Source: Terebella lapidaria
Taxonomy: Eukaryota > Annelida > Polychaeta > Terebellida > Terebellidae
DNA: 64,000 nucleotides
Assembly (NCBI GenBank): GCA_949152475.1
Contig: OX424556.1
Span: 54,146,451-54,210,450 of the forward strand
Direction of reading: 5' to 3'
The position numbers and the translations under genes were made by a program. The notes beneath the pieces are model-generated. The model was not told where the DNA came from and did no database searches. It worked only from the letters and a program-made list of their open reading frames with translations. The first letter of the stretch is position 1. Each line of letters opens with the position of its first letter. Shown in pieces: positions 8,366-20,518 of this stretch.

Positions 8366-9334
8366 ATGATTCTCCCAATATTGCTAGGCAACATGCTGTT
8401 TATTGTAGTTTGCGGGAAAGTAGTTCCTGCACACAATGTCCACATTTTAACTGCCAATTGTCGACAGTCATGCATGCTGCACTTTGTTGAGAATCATAGA
8501 CAAGCTGCTTGTCTAGCTGACGAGTCCTCAGACTGTTTCATGTGTTGGGACATGTGCCAGCTACTTGTAACAGATCCATTTTCATGGAGCCCACTGTGTG
8601 AACATGAGCAGCAGAACCTCTGCACCAAAGGTTGTAAGAAAGCCTGTCAATCTATATTCCATCCAGAAACGATAGATTCAACGTCAACTGCAAGTACCGT
8701 GCCCGTTACTACTGAACGACCTCCACAAATCTCCATGGATGTTACCCAGCAGTCCATCAACGGAGTGCTCGTAGTTGCCTTGCTTGTCACCAGTCCTGAT
8801 GGCGTAAACAGTGATGGACTGAGTATCCGAATCACAGACAAGAATGCAGTAGTTCCACATCACTTCAGCATGCTATTTGATCCAACGTCCATTCTAGTGA
8901 AGTTGCCAAGCACCAAATACAATGCACATTACCGACTAGATCTCCATCACCAATATTTTGGAGTAATCAACAAGTTGGAATTTTCGACACTACCTTGTGA
9001 TTTCACAGATCATTCTCAAACGGTATGTCAACAGCGGGACACACTACATTTAACAGCAGATGCAGTGGTCGTGGTCAACCAAAGTTCATTCTCACTTTTG
9101 TTTAGTGTAGGATCTGTGTCATTTGTTTGCCTTGTCTGTTTGCTTGTATGGTATTTTGTTCGTTGTACGAACCACAGAAAAACAGTGAAGACTCTTCAAA
9201 TATCTGCTGGCTCGAAAATCACTCCAAGCTTTTTCCACCATAAGCCTCAACGCAACTCCTGGACAAACAGCTTCATTTATCTGCCTCAGGAGATTTCTCC
9301 ACTTCATGACATTGATTCGTCTTTATCGTTGTAA
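8366..9334 (+). CDS. U5: anosmin-like membrane protein copy (F260L)
   Basis: Full length. F260L (9143-9145) is a conservative change inside the membrane span. It also carries a private silent change at H23 (C at 8434). These differences from U10 mark the right edge of the five-unit duplication. Confidence 0.85.
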   Translation: MILPILLGNMLFIVVCGKVVPAHNVHILTANCRQSCMLHFVENHRQAACLADESSDCFMCWDMCQLLVTDPFSWSPLCEHEQQNLCTKGCKKACQSIFHPETIDSTSTASTVPVTTERPPQISMDVTQQSINGVLVVALLVTSPDGVNSDGLSIRITDKNAVVPHHFSMLFDPTSILVKLPSTKYNAHYRLDLHHQYFGVINKLEFSTLPCDFTDHSQTVCQQRDTLHLTADAVVVVNQSSFSLLFSVGSVSFVCLVCLLVWYFVRCTNHRKTVKTLQISAGSKITPSFFHHKPQRNSWTNSFIYLPQEISPLHDIDSSLSL

Positions 9335-10230
9335 ACTTATTATTGTTCTTATGCATGTTTGTCAATACAAATATTTATTTTAGAGTTCCCCATGATTTCA
9401 AATAAATATCAAATCTTGATTTGTGTTTCTCAAAACAGCGACTATTGGATGTAGAAGTGAACGATATTGCAAATATTATGTAAAACAAATATGGGCAACA
9501 ATTTGTACAAATCATTTGAACGATATCAGATATATGACATTTGGATTTGTGGTTCTTGTAATATTGACTTTGACCAATTTCATGGTTGTCCAATATACGA
9601 TGAAATTTTGTCACTCAAAATTTTTGAAATTGTCAAATTCTTTGACAACATACAATACACAAATGTGATCAAGTTTTCTTCGAAACAAATTAAACTATGA
9701 GGCACAAGGCGATTTTGCAGTGTTTAAAATTACAACTTAAATATAGAGTGAACATCTATTCAGACACAATTCTATCTATTCTTTGTTTGTGAATGATACT
9801 CATAATTGTATGATACACATACTGTCAAATTTATTCTTAAATGAAGCATTATGGTCTATATGCTAAAAATATACTATTATTCTGTAATATATAGTTGTGA
9901 ATGACACAGAAATATTTTCCAATAAAATTCACAGTAGGATAATGTATTGGATATTCGTATATAAGTGACAAAGCCTAAGTCTTTGAACCTGACATAAACT
10001 GTGCCCTCTGATAATGACATGATTGCAATTGCCTGTGAATTAATGATTTGCTAAGGATTGGGTGTGAGTATCTCCACAGATGATCTCGTATGATTTGCTT
10101 GACGGCAATTGCAACTAAATCAACAGTAGCTCCATTTCCAACGAGTATATAAAGAAATTTCCACATTAATAAAATCAGAAATCTTCAAATCAATTTGAAG
10201 TGTTGTAATTAGTGATACAATCTTTTGAGA
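9335..10230 (+). promoter_or_regulatory. Spacer and promoter of U6
   Basis: AATAAA at 9401-9406; TATA box at 10146-10154. T at 9350 and T at 10071 match the U1 spacer. Confidence 0.7.
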
Positions 10231-11199
10231 ATGATTCTCCCAATATTGCTAGGCAACATGCTGTTTATTGTAGTTTGCGGGAAAGTAGTTCCTGCACATA
10301 ATGTCCACATTTTAACTGCCAATTGTCGACAGTCATGCATGCTGCACTTTGTTGAGAATCATAGACAAGCTGCTTGTCTAGCTGACGAGTCCTCAGACTG
10401 TTTCATGTGTTGGGACATGTGCCAGCTACTTGTAACAGATCCATTTTCATGGAGCCCACTGTGTGAACATGAGCAGCAGAACCTCTGCACCAAAGGTTGT
10501 AAGAAAGCCTGTCAATCTATATTCCATCCAGAAACGATAGATTCAACGTCAACTGCAAGTACCGTGCCCGTTACTACTGAACGACCTCCACAAATCTCCA
10601 TGGATGTTACCCAGCAGTCCATCAACGGAGTGCTCGTAGTTGCCTTGCTTGTCACCAGTCCTGATGGCGTAAACAGTGATGGACTGAGTATCCGAATCAC
10701 AGACAAGAATGCAGTAGTTCCACATCACTTCAGCATGCTATTTGATCCAACGTCCATTCTAGTGAAGTTGCCAAGCACCAAATACAATGCACATTACCGA
10801 CTAGATCTCCATCACCAATATTTTGGAGTAATCAACAAGTTGGAATTTTCGACACTACCTTGTGATTTCACAGATCATTCTCAAACGGTATGTCAACAGC
10901 GGGACACACTACATTTAACAGCAGATGCAGTGGTCGTGGTCAACCAAAGTTCATTCTCACTTTTGTTTAGTGTAGGATCTGTGTCATTTGTTTGCCTTGT
11001 CTGTTTGTTTGTATGGTATTTTGTTCGTTGTACGAACCACAGAAAAACAGTGAAGACTCTTCAAATATCTGCTGGCTCGAAAATCACTCCAAGCTTTTTC
11101 CACCATAAGCCTCAACGCAACTCCTGGACAAACAGCTTCATTTATCTGCCTCAGGAGATTTCTCCACTTCATGACATTGATTCGTCTTTATCGTTGTAA
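10231..11199 (+). CDS. U6: anosmin-like membrane protein copy
   Basis: Protein identical to U1, its counterpart 9,319 bp away. Confidence 0.85.
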   Translation: MILPILLGNMLFIVVCGKVVPAHNVHILTANCRQSCMLHFVENHRQAACLADESSDCFMCWDMCQLLVTDPFSWSPLCEHEQQNLCTKGCKKACQSIFHPETIDSTSTASTVPVTTERPPQISMDVTQQSINGVLVVALLVTSPDGVNSDGLSIRITDKNAVVPHHFSMLFDPTSILVKLPSTKYNAHYRLDLHHQYFGVINKLEFSTLPCDFTDHSQTVCQQRDTLHLTADAVVVVNQSSFSLLFSVGSVSFVCLVCLFVWYFVRCTNHRKTVKTLQISAGSKITPSFFHHKPQRNSWTNSFIYLPQEISPLHDIDSSLSL

Positions 11200-12095
11200 A
11201 CTTATTATTGTTCTTATGCATGTTTGTCAATACAAATATTTATTTTAGAGTTCCCCATGATTTCAAATAAATATCAAATCTTGATTTGTGTTTCTCAAAA
11301 CAGCGACTATTGGATGTAGAAGTGAACGATATTGCAAATATTATGTAAAACAAATATGGGCAACAATTTGTACAAATCATTTGAACGATATCAGATATAT
11401 GACATTTGGATTTGTGGTTCTTGTAATATTGACTTTGACCAATTTCATGGTTGTCCAATATACGATGAAATTTTGTCACTCAAAATTTTTGAAATTGTCA
11501 AATTCTTTGACAACATACAATACACAAATGTGATCAAGTTTTCTTCGAAACAAATTAAACTATGAGGCACAAGGCGATTTTGCAGTGTTTAAAATTACAA
11601 CTTAAATATAGAGTGAACATCTATTCAGACACAATTCTATCTATTCTTTGTTTGTGAATGATACTCATAATTGTATGATACACATACTGTCAAATTTATT
11701 CTTAAATGAAGCATTATGGTCTATATGCTAAAAATATACTATTATTCTGTAATATATAGTTGTGAATGACACAAAAATATTTTCCAATAAAATTCACAGT
11801 AGGATAATGTATTGGATATTCGTATATAAGTGACAAAGCCTAAGTCTTTGAACCTGACATAAACTGTGCCCTCTGATAATGACATGATTGCAATTGCCTG
11901 TGAATTAATGATTTGCTAAGGATTGGGTGTGAGTAACTCCACAGATGATCTCGTATGATTTGCTTGACGGCAATTGCAACTAAATCAACAGTAGCTCCAT
12001 TTCCAACGAGTATATAAAGAAATTTCCACATTAATAAAATCAGAAATCTTCAAATCAATTTGAAGTGTTGTAATTAGTGATACAATCTTTTGAGA
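11200..12095 (+). promoter_or_regulatory. Spacer and promoter of U7
   Basis: AATAAA at 11266-11271; TATA box at 12011-12019. T at 11215 matches the U2 spacer. Confidence 0.7.
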
Positions 12096-13064
12096 ATGAT
12101 TCTCCCAATATTGCTAGGCAACATGCTGTTTATTGTAGTTTGCGGGAAAGTAGTTCCTGCACATAATGTCCACATTTTAACTGCCAATTGTCGACAGTCA
12201 TGCATGCTGCACTTTGTTGAGAATCATAGACAAGCTGCTTGTCTAGCTGACGAGTCCTCAGACTGTTTCATGTGTTGGGACATGTGCCAGCTACTTGTAA
12301 CAGATCCATTTTCATGGAGCCCACTGTGTGAACATGAGCAGCAGAACCTCTGCACCAAAGGTTGTAAGAAAGCCTGTCAATCTATATTCCATCCAGAAAC
12401 GATAGATTCAACGTCAACTGCAAGTACCGTGCCCGTTACTACTGAACGACCTCCACAAATCTCCATGGATGTTACCCAGCAGTCCATCAACGGAGTGCTC
12501 GTAGTTGCCTTGCTTGTCACCAGTCCTGATGGCGTAAACAGTGATGGACTGAGTATCCGAATCACAGACAAGAATGCAGTAGTTCCACATCACTTCAGCA
12601 TGCTATTTGATCCAACGTCCATTCTAGTGAAGTTGCCAAGCACCAAATACAATGCACATTACCGACTAGATCTCCATCACCAATATTTTGGAGTAATCAA
12701 CAAGTTGGAATTTTCGACACTACCTTGTGATTTCACAGATCATTCTCAAACGGTATGTCAACAGCGGGACACACTACATTTCACAGCAGATGCAGTGGTC
12801 GTGGTCAACCAAAGTTCATTCTCACTTTTGTTTAGTGTAGGATCTGTGTCATTTGTTTGCCTTGTCTGTTTGTTTGTATGGTATTTTGTTCGTTGTACGA
12901 ACCACAGAAAAACAGTGAAGACTCTTCAAATATCTGCTGGCTCGAAAATCACTCCAAGCTTTTTCCACCATAAGCCTCAACGCAACTCCTGGACAAACAG
13001 CTTCATTTATCTGCCTCAGGAGATTTCTCCACTTCATGACATTGATTCGTCTTTATCGTTGTAA
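12096..13064 (+). CDS. U7: anosmin-like membrane protein copy (L229F)
   Basis: Full length. L229F (TTC at 12780-12782) lies in the juxtamembrane ectodomain. It is the only difference from U2 that I found and must post-date the block duplication. Confidence 0.85.
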   Translation: MILPILLGNMLFIVVCGKVVPAHNVHILTANCRQSCMLHFVENHRQAACLADESSDCFMCWDMCQLLVTDPFSWSPLCEHEQQNLCTKGCKKACQSIFHPETIDSTSTASTVPVTTERPPQISMDVTQQSINGVLVVALLVTSPDGVNSDGLSIRITDKNAVVPHHFSMLFDPTSILVKLPSTKYNAHYRLDLHHQYFGVINKLEFSTLPCDFTDHSQTVCQQRDTLHFTADAVVVVNQSSFSLLFSVGSVSFVCLVCLFVWYFVRCTNHRKTVKTLQISAGSKITPSFFHHKPQRNSWTNSFIYLPQEISPLHDIDSSLSL

Positions 13065-13954
13065 ACTTATTATTGTTCTCATGCATGTTTGTCAATACAA
13101 ATATTTATTTTAGAGTTCCCCATGATTTCAAATAAATATCAAATCTTGATTTGTGTTTCTCAAAACAGCGACTATTGGATGTAGAAGTGAATGATATTGC
13201 AAATATTATGTAAAACAAATATGGGCAACAATCTGTACAAATCATTTGAACGATATCAGATATATGACATTTGGATTTGTGGTTCTTGTAATATTGACTT
13301 TGACCAATTTCATGGTTGTCCAATATACGATGAAATTTTGTCACTCAAAATTTTTGAAATTGTCAAATTCTTTGACAACATACAATACACAAATGTGATC
13401 AAGTTTTCTTCGAAACAAATTAAACTATGAGGCACAAGGCGATTTTGCAGTGTTTAAAATTACAACCTAAATATAGAGTGAACATCTATTCAGACACAAT
13501 TCTATCTATTCTTTGTTTGTGAATGATACTCATAATTGTATGATACACATACTGTCAAATTTATTCTTAAATGAAGCATTATGGTCTATATGCTAAAAAT
13601 ATACTATTATTCTGTAATATATAGTTGTGAATGACACAGAAATATTTTCCAATAAAATTCACAGTAGGATAATGTATTGGATATTCGTATATAAGTGACA
13701 AAGCCTAAGTCTTTGAACCTGACATAAACTGTGCCCTCTGATAATGACATGATTGCCTGTGAATTAATGATTTGCTAAGGATTGGGTGTGAGTAACTCCA
13801 CAGATGATCTCGTATGATTTGCTTGACGGCAATTGCAACTAAATCAACAGTAGCTCCATTTCCAACGAGTATATAAAGAAATTTCCACATTGATAAAATC
13901 AGAAATCTTCAAATCAATTTGAAGTGTTGTAATTAGTGATACAATCTTTTGAGA
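13065..13954 (+). promoter_or_regulatory. Spacer and promoter of U8, with 6-bp deletion
   Basis: AATAAA at 13131-13136; TATA box at 13870-13878. It has the same 6-bp deletion (near 13756) and the same substitutions as U3 (13192, 13233, 13467 and 13892). Confidence 0.7.
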
Positions 13955-14923
13955 ATGATTCTCCCAATATTGCTAGGCAACATGCTGTTTATTGTAGTTT
14001 GCGGGAAAGTAGTTCCTGCACATAATGTCCACATTTTAACTGCCAATTGTCGACAGTCATGCATGCTGCACTTTGTTGAGAATCATAGACAAGCTGCTTG
14101 TCTAGCTGACGAGTCCTCAGACTGTTTCATGTGTTGGGACATGTGCCAGCTACTTGTAACAGATCCATTTTCATGGAGCCCACTGTGTGAACATGAGCAG
14201 CAGAACCTCTGCACCAAAGGTTGTAAGAAAGCCTGTCAATCTATATTCCATCCAGAAACGATAGATTCAACGTCAACTGCAAGTACCGTGCCCGTTACTA
14301 CTGAACGACCTCCACAAATCTCCATGGATGTTACCCAGCAGTCCATCAACGGAGTGCTCGTAGTTGCCTTGCTTGTCACCAGTCCTGATGGCGTAAACAG
14401 TGATGGACTGAGTATCCGAATCACAGACAAGAATGCAGTAGTTCCACATCACTTCAGCATGCTATTTGATCCAACGTCCATTCTAGTGAAGTTGCCAAGC
14501 ACCAAATACAATGCACATTACCGACTAGATCTCCATCACCAATATTTTGGAGTAATCAACAAGTTGGAATTTTCGACACTACCTTGTGATTTCACAGACC
14601 ATTCTCAAACGGTATGTCAACAGCGGGACACACTACATTTAACAGCAGATGCAGTGGTCGTGGTCAACCAAAGTTCATTCTCACTTTTGTTTAGTGTAGG
14701 ATCTGTGTCATTTGTTTGCCTTGTCTGTTTGTTTGTATGGTATTTTGTTCGTTGTACGAACCACAGAAAAACAGTGAAGACTCTTCAAATATCTGCTGGC
14801 TCGAAAATCACTCCAAGCTTTTTCCACCATAAGCCTCAACGCAACTCCTGGACAAACAGCTTCATTTATCTGCCTCAGGAGATTTCTCCACTTCATGACA
14901 TTGATTCGTCTTTATCGTTGTAA
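13955..14923 (+). CDS. U8: anosmin-like membrane protein copy
   Basis: Protein identical to U1, with the silent codon-215 change seen in U3 (C at 14599). Confidence 0.85.
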   Translation: MILPILLGNMLFIVVCGKVVPAHNVHILTANCRQSCMLHFVENHRQAACLADESSDCFMCWDMCQLLVTDPFSWSPLCEHEQQNLCTKGCKKACQSIFHPETIDSTSTASTVPVTTERPPQISMDVTQQSINGVLVVALLVTSPDGVNSDGLSIRITDKNAVVPHHFSMLFDPTSILVKLPSTKYNAHYRLDLHHQYFGVINKLEFSTLPCDFTDHSQTVCQQRDTLHLTADAVVVVNQSSFSLLFSVGSVSFVCLVCLFVWYFVRCTNHRKTVKTLQISAGSKITPSFFHHKPQRNSWTNSFIYLPQEISPLHDIDSSLSL

Positions 14924-15819
14924 ACTTATTATTGTTCTCATGCATGTTTGTCAATACAAATATTTATTTTAGAGTTCCCCATGATTTCAAATAAATATTA
15001 AATCTTGATTTGTGTTTCTCAAAACAGCGACTATTGGATGTAGAAGTGAACGATATTGCAAATATTATGTAAAACAAATATGGGCAACAATTTGTACAAA
15101 TCATTTGAACGATATCAGATATATGACATTTGGATTTGTGGTTCTTGTAATATTGACTTTGACCAATTTCATGGTTGTCCAATATACGATGAAATTTTGT
15201 CACTCAAAATTTTTGAAATTGTCAAATTCTTTGACAACATACAATACACAAATGTGATCAAGTTTTCTTCGAAACAAATTAAACTATGAGGCACAAGGCG
15301 ATTTTGCAGTGTTTAAAATTACAACTTAAATATAGAGTGAACATCTATTCAGACACAATTCTATCTATTCTTTGTTTGTGAATGATACTCATAATTGTAT
15401 GATACACATACTGTCAAATTTATTCTTAAATGAAGCATTATGGTCTATATGCTAAAAATATACTATTATTCTGTAATATATAGTTGTGAATGACACAAAA
15501 ATATTTTCCAATAAAATTCACAGTAGGATAATGTATTGGATATTCGTATATAAGTGACAAAGCCTAAGTCTTTGAACCTGACATAAACTGTGCCCTCTGA
15601 TAATGACATGATTGCAATTGCCTGTGAATTAATGATTTGCTAAGGATTGGGTGTGAGTAACTCCACAGATGATCTCGTATGATTTGCTTGACGGCAATAG
15701 CAACTAAATCAACAGTAGCTCCATTTCCAACGAGTATATAAAGAAATTTCCACATTAATAAAATCAGAAATCTTCAAATCAATTTGAAGTGTTGTAATTA
15801 GTGATACAATCTTTTGAGA
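14924..15819 (+). promoter_or_regulatory. Spacer and promoter of U9
   Basis: AATAAA at 14990-14995; TATA box at 15735-15743. T at 14999, and A at 15699 breaking the proximal element, as in U4. Confidence 0.7.
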
Positions 15820-16788
15820 ATGATTCTCCCAATATTGCTAGGCAACATGCTGTTTATTGTAGTTTGCGGGAAAGTAGTTCCTGCACATAATGTCCACATT
15901 TTAACTGCCAATTGTCGACAGTCATGCATGCTGCACTTTGTTGAGAATCATAGACAAGCTGCTTGTCTAGCTGACGAGTCCTCAGACTGTTTCATGTGTT
16001 GGGACATGTGCCAGCTACTTGTAACAGATCCATTTTCATGGAGCCCACTGTGTGAACATGAGCAGCAGAACCTCTGCACCAAAGGTTGTAAGAAAGCCTG
16101 TCAATCTATATTCCATCCAGAAACGATAGATTCAACGTCAACTGCAAGTACCGTGCCCGTTATTACTGAACGACCTCCACAAATCTCCATGGATGTTACC
16201 CAGCAGTCCATCAACGGAGTGCTCGTAGTTGCCTTGCTTGTCACCAGTCCTGATGGCGTAAACAGTGATGGACTGAGTATCCGAATCACAGACAAGAATG
16301 CAGTAGTTCCACATCACTTCAGCATGCTATTTGATCCAACGTCCATTCTAGTGAAGTTGCCAAGCACCAAATACAATGCACATTACCGACTAGATCTCCA
16401 TCACCAATATTTTGGAGTAATCAACAAGTTGGAATTTTCGACACTACCTTGTGATTTCACAGATCATTCTCAAACGGTATGTCTACAGCGGGACACACTA
16501 CATTTAACAGCAGATGCAGTGGTCGTGGTCAACCAAAGTTCATTCTCACTTTTGTTTAGTGTAGGATCTGTGTCATTTGTTTGCCTTGTCTGTTTGTTTG
16601 TATGGTATTTTGTTCGTTGTACGAACCACAGAAAAACAGTGAAGACTCTTCAAATATCTGCTGGCTCGAAAATCACTCCAAGCTTTTTCCACCATAAGCC
16701 TCAACGCAACTCCTGGACAAACAGCTTCATTTATCTGCCTCAGGAGATTTCTCCACTTCATGACATTGATTCGTCTTTATCGTTGTAA
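15820..16788 (+). CDS. U9: anosmin-like membrane protein copy (T115I, Q222L)
   Basis: Full length, with the same two replacements as U4, its counterpart in the five-unit block. Confidence 0.85.
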   Translation: MILPILLGNMLFIVVCGKVVPAHNVHILTANCRQSCMLHFVENHRQAACLADESSDCFMCWDMCQLLVTDPFSWSPLCEHEQQNLCTKGCKKACQSIFHPETIDSTSTASTVPVITERPPQISMDVTQQSINGVLVVALLVTSPDGVNSDGLSIRITDKNAVVPHHFSMLFDPTSILVKLPSTKYNAHYRLDLHHQYFGVINKLEFSTLPCDFTDHSQTVCLQRDTLHLTADAVVVVNQSSFSLLFSVGSVSFVCLVCLFVWYFVRCTNHRKTVKTLQISAGSKITPSFFHHKPQRNSWTNSFIYLPQEISPLHDIDSSLSL

Positions 16789-17684
16789 ACTTATTATTGT
16801 TCTCATGCATGTTTGTCAATACAAATATTTATTTTAGAGTTCCCCATGATTTCAAATAAATATCAAATCTTGATTTGTGTTTCTCAAAACAGCGACTATT
16901 GGATGTAGAAGTGAACGATATTGCAAATATTATGTAAAACAAATATGGGCAACAATTTGTACAAATCATTTGAACGATATCAGATATATGACATTTGGAT
17001 TTGTGGTTCTTGTAATATTGACTTTGACCAATTTCATGGTTGTCCAATATACGATGAAATTTTGTCACTCAAAATTTTTGAAATTGTCAAATTCTTTGAC
17101 AACATACAATACACAAATGTGATCAAGTTTTCTTCGAAACAAATTAAACTATGAGGCACAAGGCGATTTTGCAGTGTTTAAAATTACAACTTAAATATAG
17201 AGTGAACATCTATTCAGACACAATTCTATCTATTCTTTGTTTGTGAATGATACTCATAATTGTATGATACACATACTGTCAAATTTATTCTTAAATGAAG
17301 CATTATGGTCTATATGCTAAAAATATACTATTATTCTGTAATATATAGTTGTGAATGACACAGAAATATTTTCCAATAAAATTCACAGTAGGATAATGTA
17401 TTGGATATTCGTATATAAGTGACAAAGCCTAAGTCTTTGAACCTGACATAAACTGTGCCCTCTGATAATGACATGATTGCAATTGCCTGTGAATTAATGA
17501 TTTGCTAAGGATTGGGTGTGAGTAACTCCACAGATGATCTCGTATGATTTGCTTGACGGCAATTGCAACTAAATCAACAGTAGCTCCATTTCCAACGAGT
17601 ATATAAAGAAATTTCCACATTGATAAAATCAGAAATCTTCAAATCAATTTGAAGTGTTGTAATTAGTGATACAATCTTTTGAGA
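16789..17684 (+). promoter_or_regulatory. Spacer and promoter of U10
   Basis: AATAAA at 16855-16860; TATA box at 17600-17608. G at 17622 matches U5 and is the last marker of the duplicated block. Confidence 0.7.
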
Positions 17685-18653
17685 ATGATTCTCCCAATAT
17701 TGCTAGGCAACATGCTGTTTATTGTAGTTTGCGGGAAAGTAGTTCCTGCACATAATGTCCACATTTTAACTGCCAATTGTCGACAGTCATGCATGCTGCA
17801 CTTTGTTGAGAATCATAGACAAGCTGCTTGTCTAGCTGACGAGTCCTCAGACTGTTTCATGTGTTGGGACATGTGCCAGCTACTTGTAACAGATCCATTT
17901 TCATGGAGCCCACTGTGTGAACATGAGCAGCAGAACCTCTGCACCAAAGGTTGTAAGAAAGCCTGTCAATCTATATTCCATCCAGAAACGATAGATTCAA
18001 CGTCAACTGCAAGTACCGTGCCCGTTACTACTGAACGACCTCCACAAATCTCCATGGATGTTACCCAGCAGTCCATCAACGGAGTGCTCGTAGTTGCCTT
18101 GCTTGTCACCAGTCCTGATGGCGTAAACAGTGATGGACTGAGTATCCGAATCACAGACAAGAATGCAGTAGTTCCACATCACTTCAGCATGCTATTTGAT
18201 CCAACGTCCATTCTAGTGAAGTTGCCAAGCACCAAATACAATGCACATTACCGACTAGATCTCCATCACCAATATTTTGGAGTAATCAACAAGTTGGAAT
18301 TTTCGACACTACCTTGTGATTTCACAGATCATTCTCAAACGGTATGTCTACAGCGGGACACACTACATTTAACAGCAGATGCAGTGGTCGTGGTCAACCA
18401 AAGTTCATTCTCACTTTTGTTTAGTGTAGGATCTGTGTCATTTGTTTGCCTTGTCTGTTTGTTTGTATGGTATTTTGTTCGTTGTACGAACCACAGAAAA
18501 ACAGTGAAGACTCTTCAAATATCTGCTGGCTCGAAAATCACTCCAAGCTTTTTGCACCATAAGCCTCAACGCAACTCCTGGACAAACAGCTTCATTTATC
18601 TGCCTCAGGAGATTTCTCCACTTCATGACATTGATTCGTCTTTATCGTTGTAA
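17685..18653 (+). CDS. U10: anosmin-like membrane protein copy (Q222L, F290L)
   Basis: Full length. Q222L (18348-18350) is shared with U4, U9, U11 and U13. F290L (TTG at 18552-18554) is private and lies in the cytoplasmic tail. Confidence 0.85.
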   Translation: MILPILLGNMLFIVVCGKVVPAHNVHILTANCRQSCMLHFVENHRQAACLADESSDCFMCWDMCQLLVTDPFSWSPLCEHEQQNLCTKGCKKACQSIFHPETIDSTSTASTVPVTTERPPQISMDVTQQSINGVLVVALLVTSPDGVNSDGLSIRITDKNAVVPHHFSMLFDPTSILVKLPSTKYNAHYRLDLHHQYFGVINKLEFSTLPCDFTDHSQTVCLQRDTLHLTADAVVVVNQSSFSLLFSVGSVSFVCLVCLFVWYFVRCTNHRKTVKTLQISAGSKITPSFLHHKPQRNSWTNSFIYLPQEISPLHDIDSSLSL

Positions 18654-19549
18654 ACTTATTATTGTTCTCATGCATGTTTGTCAATACAAATATTTATTTT
18701 AGAGTTCCCCATGATTTCAAATAAATATCAAATCTTGATTTGTGTTTCTCAAAACAGCGACTATTGGATGTAGAAGTGAACGATATTGCAAATATTATGT
18801 AAAACAAATATGGGCAACAATTTGTACAAATCATTTGAACGATATCAGATATATGACATTTGGATTTGTGGTTCTTGTAATATTGACTTTGACCAATTTC
18901 ATGGTTGTCCAATATACGATGAAATTTTGTCACTCAAAATTTTTGAAATTGTCAAATTCTTTGACAACATACAATACACAAATGTGATCAAGTTTTCTTC
19001 GAAACAAATTAAACTATGAGGCACAAGGCGATTTTGCAGTGTTTAAAATTACAACTTAAATATAGAGTGAACATCTATTCAGACACAATTCTATCTATTC
19101 TTTGTTTGTGAATGATACTCATAATTGTATGATACACATACTGTCAAATTTATTCTTAAATGAAGCATTATGGTCTATATGCTAAAAATATACTATTATT
19201 CTGTAATATATAGTTGTGAATGACACAAAAATATTTTCCAATAAAATTCACAGTAGGATAATGTATTGGATATTCGTATATAAGTGACAAAGCCTAAGTC
19301 TTTGAACCTGACATAAACTGTGCCCTCTGATAATGACATGATTGCAATTGCCTGTGAATTAATGATTTGCTAAGGATTGGGTGTGAGTAACTCCACAGAT
19401 GATCTCGTATGATTTGCTTGACGGCAATTGCAACTAAATCAACAGTAGCTCCATTTCCAACGAGTATATAAAGAAATTTCCACATTAATAAAATCAGAAA
19501 TCTTCAAATCAATTTGAAGTGTTGTAATTAGTGATACAATCTTTTGAGA
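18654..19549 (+). promoter_or_regulatory. Spacer and promoter of U11
   Basis: AATAAA at 18720-18725; TATA box at 19465-19473. No private change noticed. Confidence 0.7.
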
Positions 19550-20518
19550 ATGATTCTCCCAATATTGCTAGGCAACATGCTGTTTATTGTAGTTTGCGGG
19601 AAAGTAGTTCCTGCACATAATGTCCACATTTTAACTGCCAATTGTCGACAGTCATGCATGCTGCACTTTGTTGAGAATCATAGACAAGCTGCTTGTCTAG
19701 CTGACGAGTCCTCAGACTGTTTCATGTGTTGGGACATGTGCCAGCTACTTGTAACAGATCCATTTTCATGGAGCCCACTGTGTGAACATGAGCAGCAGAA
19801 CCTCTGCACCAAAGGTTGTAAGAAAGCCTGTCAATCTATATTCCATCCAGAAACGATAGATTCAACGTCAACTGCAAGTACCGTGCCCGTTACTACTGAA
19901 CGACCTCCACAAATCTCCATGGATGTTACCCAGCAGTCCATCAACGGAGTGCTCGTAGTTGCCTTGCTTGTCACCAGTCCTGATGGCGTAAACAGTGATG
20001 GACTGAGTATCCGAATCACAGACAAGAATGCAGTAGTTCCACATCACTTCAGCATGCTATTTGATCCAACGTCCATTCTAGTGAAGTTGCCAAGCACCAA
20101 ATACAATGCACATTACCGACTAGATCTCCATCACCAATATTTTGGAGTAATCAACAAGTTGGAATTTTCGACACTACCTTGTGATTTCACAGATCATTCT
20201 CAAACGGTATGTCTACAGCGGGACACACTACATTTAACAGCAGATGCAGTGGTCGTGGTCAACCAAAGTTCATTCTCACTTTTGTTTAGTGTAGGATCTG
20301 TGTCATTTGTTTGCCTTGTCTGTTTGTTTGTATGGTATTTTGTTCGTTGTACGAACCACAGAAAAACAGTGAAGACTCTTCAAATATCTGCTGGCTCGAA
20401 AATCACTCCAAGCTTTTTCCACCATAAGCCTCAACGCAACTCCTGGACAAACAGCTTCATTTATCTGCCTCAGGAGATTTCTCCACTTCATGACATTGAT
20501 TCGTCTTTATCGTTGTAA
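19550..20518 (+). CDS. U11: anosmin-like membrane protein copy (Q222L)
   Basis: Full length. Q222L (20213-20215) is the only replacement relative to U1. Confidence 0.85.
   Translation: MILPILLGNMLFIVVCGKVVPAHNVHILTANCRQSCMLHFVENHRQAACLADESSDCFMCWDMCQLLVTDPFSWSPLCEHEQQNLCTKGCKKACQSIFHPETIDSTSTASTVPVTTERPPQISMDVTQQSINGVLVVALLVTSPDGVNSDGLSIRITDKNAVVPHHFSMLFDPTSILVKLPSTKYNAHYRLDLHHQYFGVINKLEFSTLPCDFTDHSQTVCLQRDTLHLTADAVVVVNQSSFSLLFSVGSVSFVCLVCLFVWYFVRCTNHRKTVKTLQISAGSKITPSFFHHKPQRNSWTNSFIYLPQEISPLHDIDSSLSL

Larger units (their letters stand above)
9320..17622 (+). repeat. Higher-order repeat block A, copy 2
   Basis: Second copy of the five-unit block at offset 9,319 bp. It carries one private change, A to C at 12782 (L229F in U7). 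After 17622 the correspondence breaks down: U10 has Q222L and F290L, while U5 has F260L and a silent H23 change, and the bases 16 bp after their stops differ (T at 9350, C at 18669). Confidence 0.85.
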
